Source: Apus apus
Lineage: Eukaryota; Chordata; Aves; Apodiformes; Apodidae
Length of the DNA: 64,000 nucleotides
NCBI RefSeq assembly: GCF_020740795.1
Contig: NC_067289.1
Location: 19,798,608-19,862,607, forward strand
Direction of reading: 5' to 3'
Part shown: positions 63,401 to 64,000 of the stretch, in pieces
How the letters are laid out: each line of letters opens with the position of its first letter
Numbering within the stretch: the stretch's first letter is position 1
The notes under the pieces: model-generated
Seen by the model: only the letters and a program-made list of their open reading frames with translations
Told to the model about the DNA's origin: nothing
Database searches by the model: none
Position numbers and translations under genes: made by a program

Positions 63401-64000
63401 AAATTAACACAATGTTGTCATGGCCTCCTGTTATGTTTGGAGATTTCCTTATCGAAACATTTTGAGCCCAGTTCCAAATGTGATGTTTACTCAAAATGTG
63501 TATCTCACCTCCCAAAGCATGGCACATTTGAGACAGAATTTTAATGAATTTGATAAATTAAGCTCTTCAAGAAACATGTACAGTTGTGCTTTAGCCCCAC
63601 TGTAATGATTTCTGATGCTTGCTATAATCTAGATTGGCTCTTCTGCAAGGCCACCATAAATCCCAAAGCAGAGGAATATCTTGTTCTGAATATGTAAAAA
63701 CAGAGATGAGCAGGCACTGTTAACAGAACCAGGTAAAGGGAAGAAGGTATTTTTCCCAGGGAAGCAGTTTGAGCTTTGTTCCATATCCCCAAATTATAGT
63801 CCAGTTCAGTTCCCTACAAGCACAGTGCCATATTGACAAAAGCAGGTGCCTGCCTCCCTTGAGCTGTGAAGGCTCATCTGAGTTAGGAGCTCTGCATGCT
63901 GAAGGGAAGGGCTGTCACTGAGCAGCGTGGCTGAGGTGATTTGGCAAGTTGCAGCAGCCTGAATTGGTATCATGGCAAATATGGCTCTTCCTACCTTTAG
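60451..64000. other. Intron-like sequence to the window end, nothing recognised
   Basis: AT-rich until about 61.5 kb, then more mixed. No exon, RNA gene or repeat family was recognised. A perfect TGACGTCA lies at 63171-63178. Short open frames at 62174-62416 and 62954-63235 are unremarkable. Confidence 0.4.

Larger units (their letters stand above)
20548..64000 (+). other. Putative large first intron (open at the right end)
   Basis: It starts at the GTAAGG donor and has no accepted acceptor/exon in the remaining 43 kb. Hand counts of sample 60-base lines show T over A and G over C on the plus strand (for example T27 A14 G14 C5 at 27181-27240), the skew seen in transcribed introns of vertebrate genes. 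I rejected or could not confirm the exon-like candidates near 22996, 30040 and 45964. It is also possible that short coding exons were missed or that the gene ends within the window. Confidence 0.45.

Overview
This looks like bird nuclear DNA. The best evidence is three CR1-type LINE segments. Each carries the avian CR1 3'-terminal signature or recognisable CR1 internal sequence, read on the minus strand. CpG depletion outside one clear CpG island, microsatellites and the absence of compact genes also fit an amniote. No bacterial gene organisation is present, and I recognise no protein-coding gene, tRNA or rRNA.

Layout: 1-19.3 kb is CpG-poor DNA of mixed composition with no recognisable exon. 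It holds microsatellites, a minus-strand CR1 at about 7.0-7.5 kb, an older amniote-type LINE/SINE relic near 17.0 kb, and several short stretches that keep unusually many CpGs or look constrained. From about 19.32 to 21.29 kb lies a strong CpG island with long G, C, T and A homopolymers. Inside it a plausible 5' non-coding first exon ends at a textbook splice donor (GAG/GTAAGG, intron from 20548), so the gene would run on the plus strand. The low-complexity leader and a run of 23 G just inside the intron are unusual.

From about 21.3 kb to the end the sequence is AT-rich. In the lines I counted it is T-over-A and G-over-C skewed on the plus strand, which is what a long intron transcribed left to right would show. 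I could not find a convincing second exon. The intron-like part holds an old minus-strand CR1 (about 48.98-50.04 kb) split by a younger CR1 tail, a probable ancient CR1/L3-type tail near 60.3-60.45 kb, and a TA-rich near-palindrome at 34.94 kb.

I cannot name the gene from the leader alone. The simplest reading is the promoter and start of a very large first intron of one plus-strand gene, with its upstream flank. Function has to be inferred from flanking exons outside this window. Exon-like and long open frames that I could not identify are given as findings. Most other open frames reflect T-rich, A-poor sequence or GC-rich low complexity.
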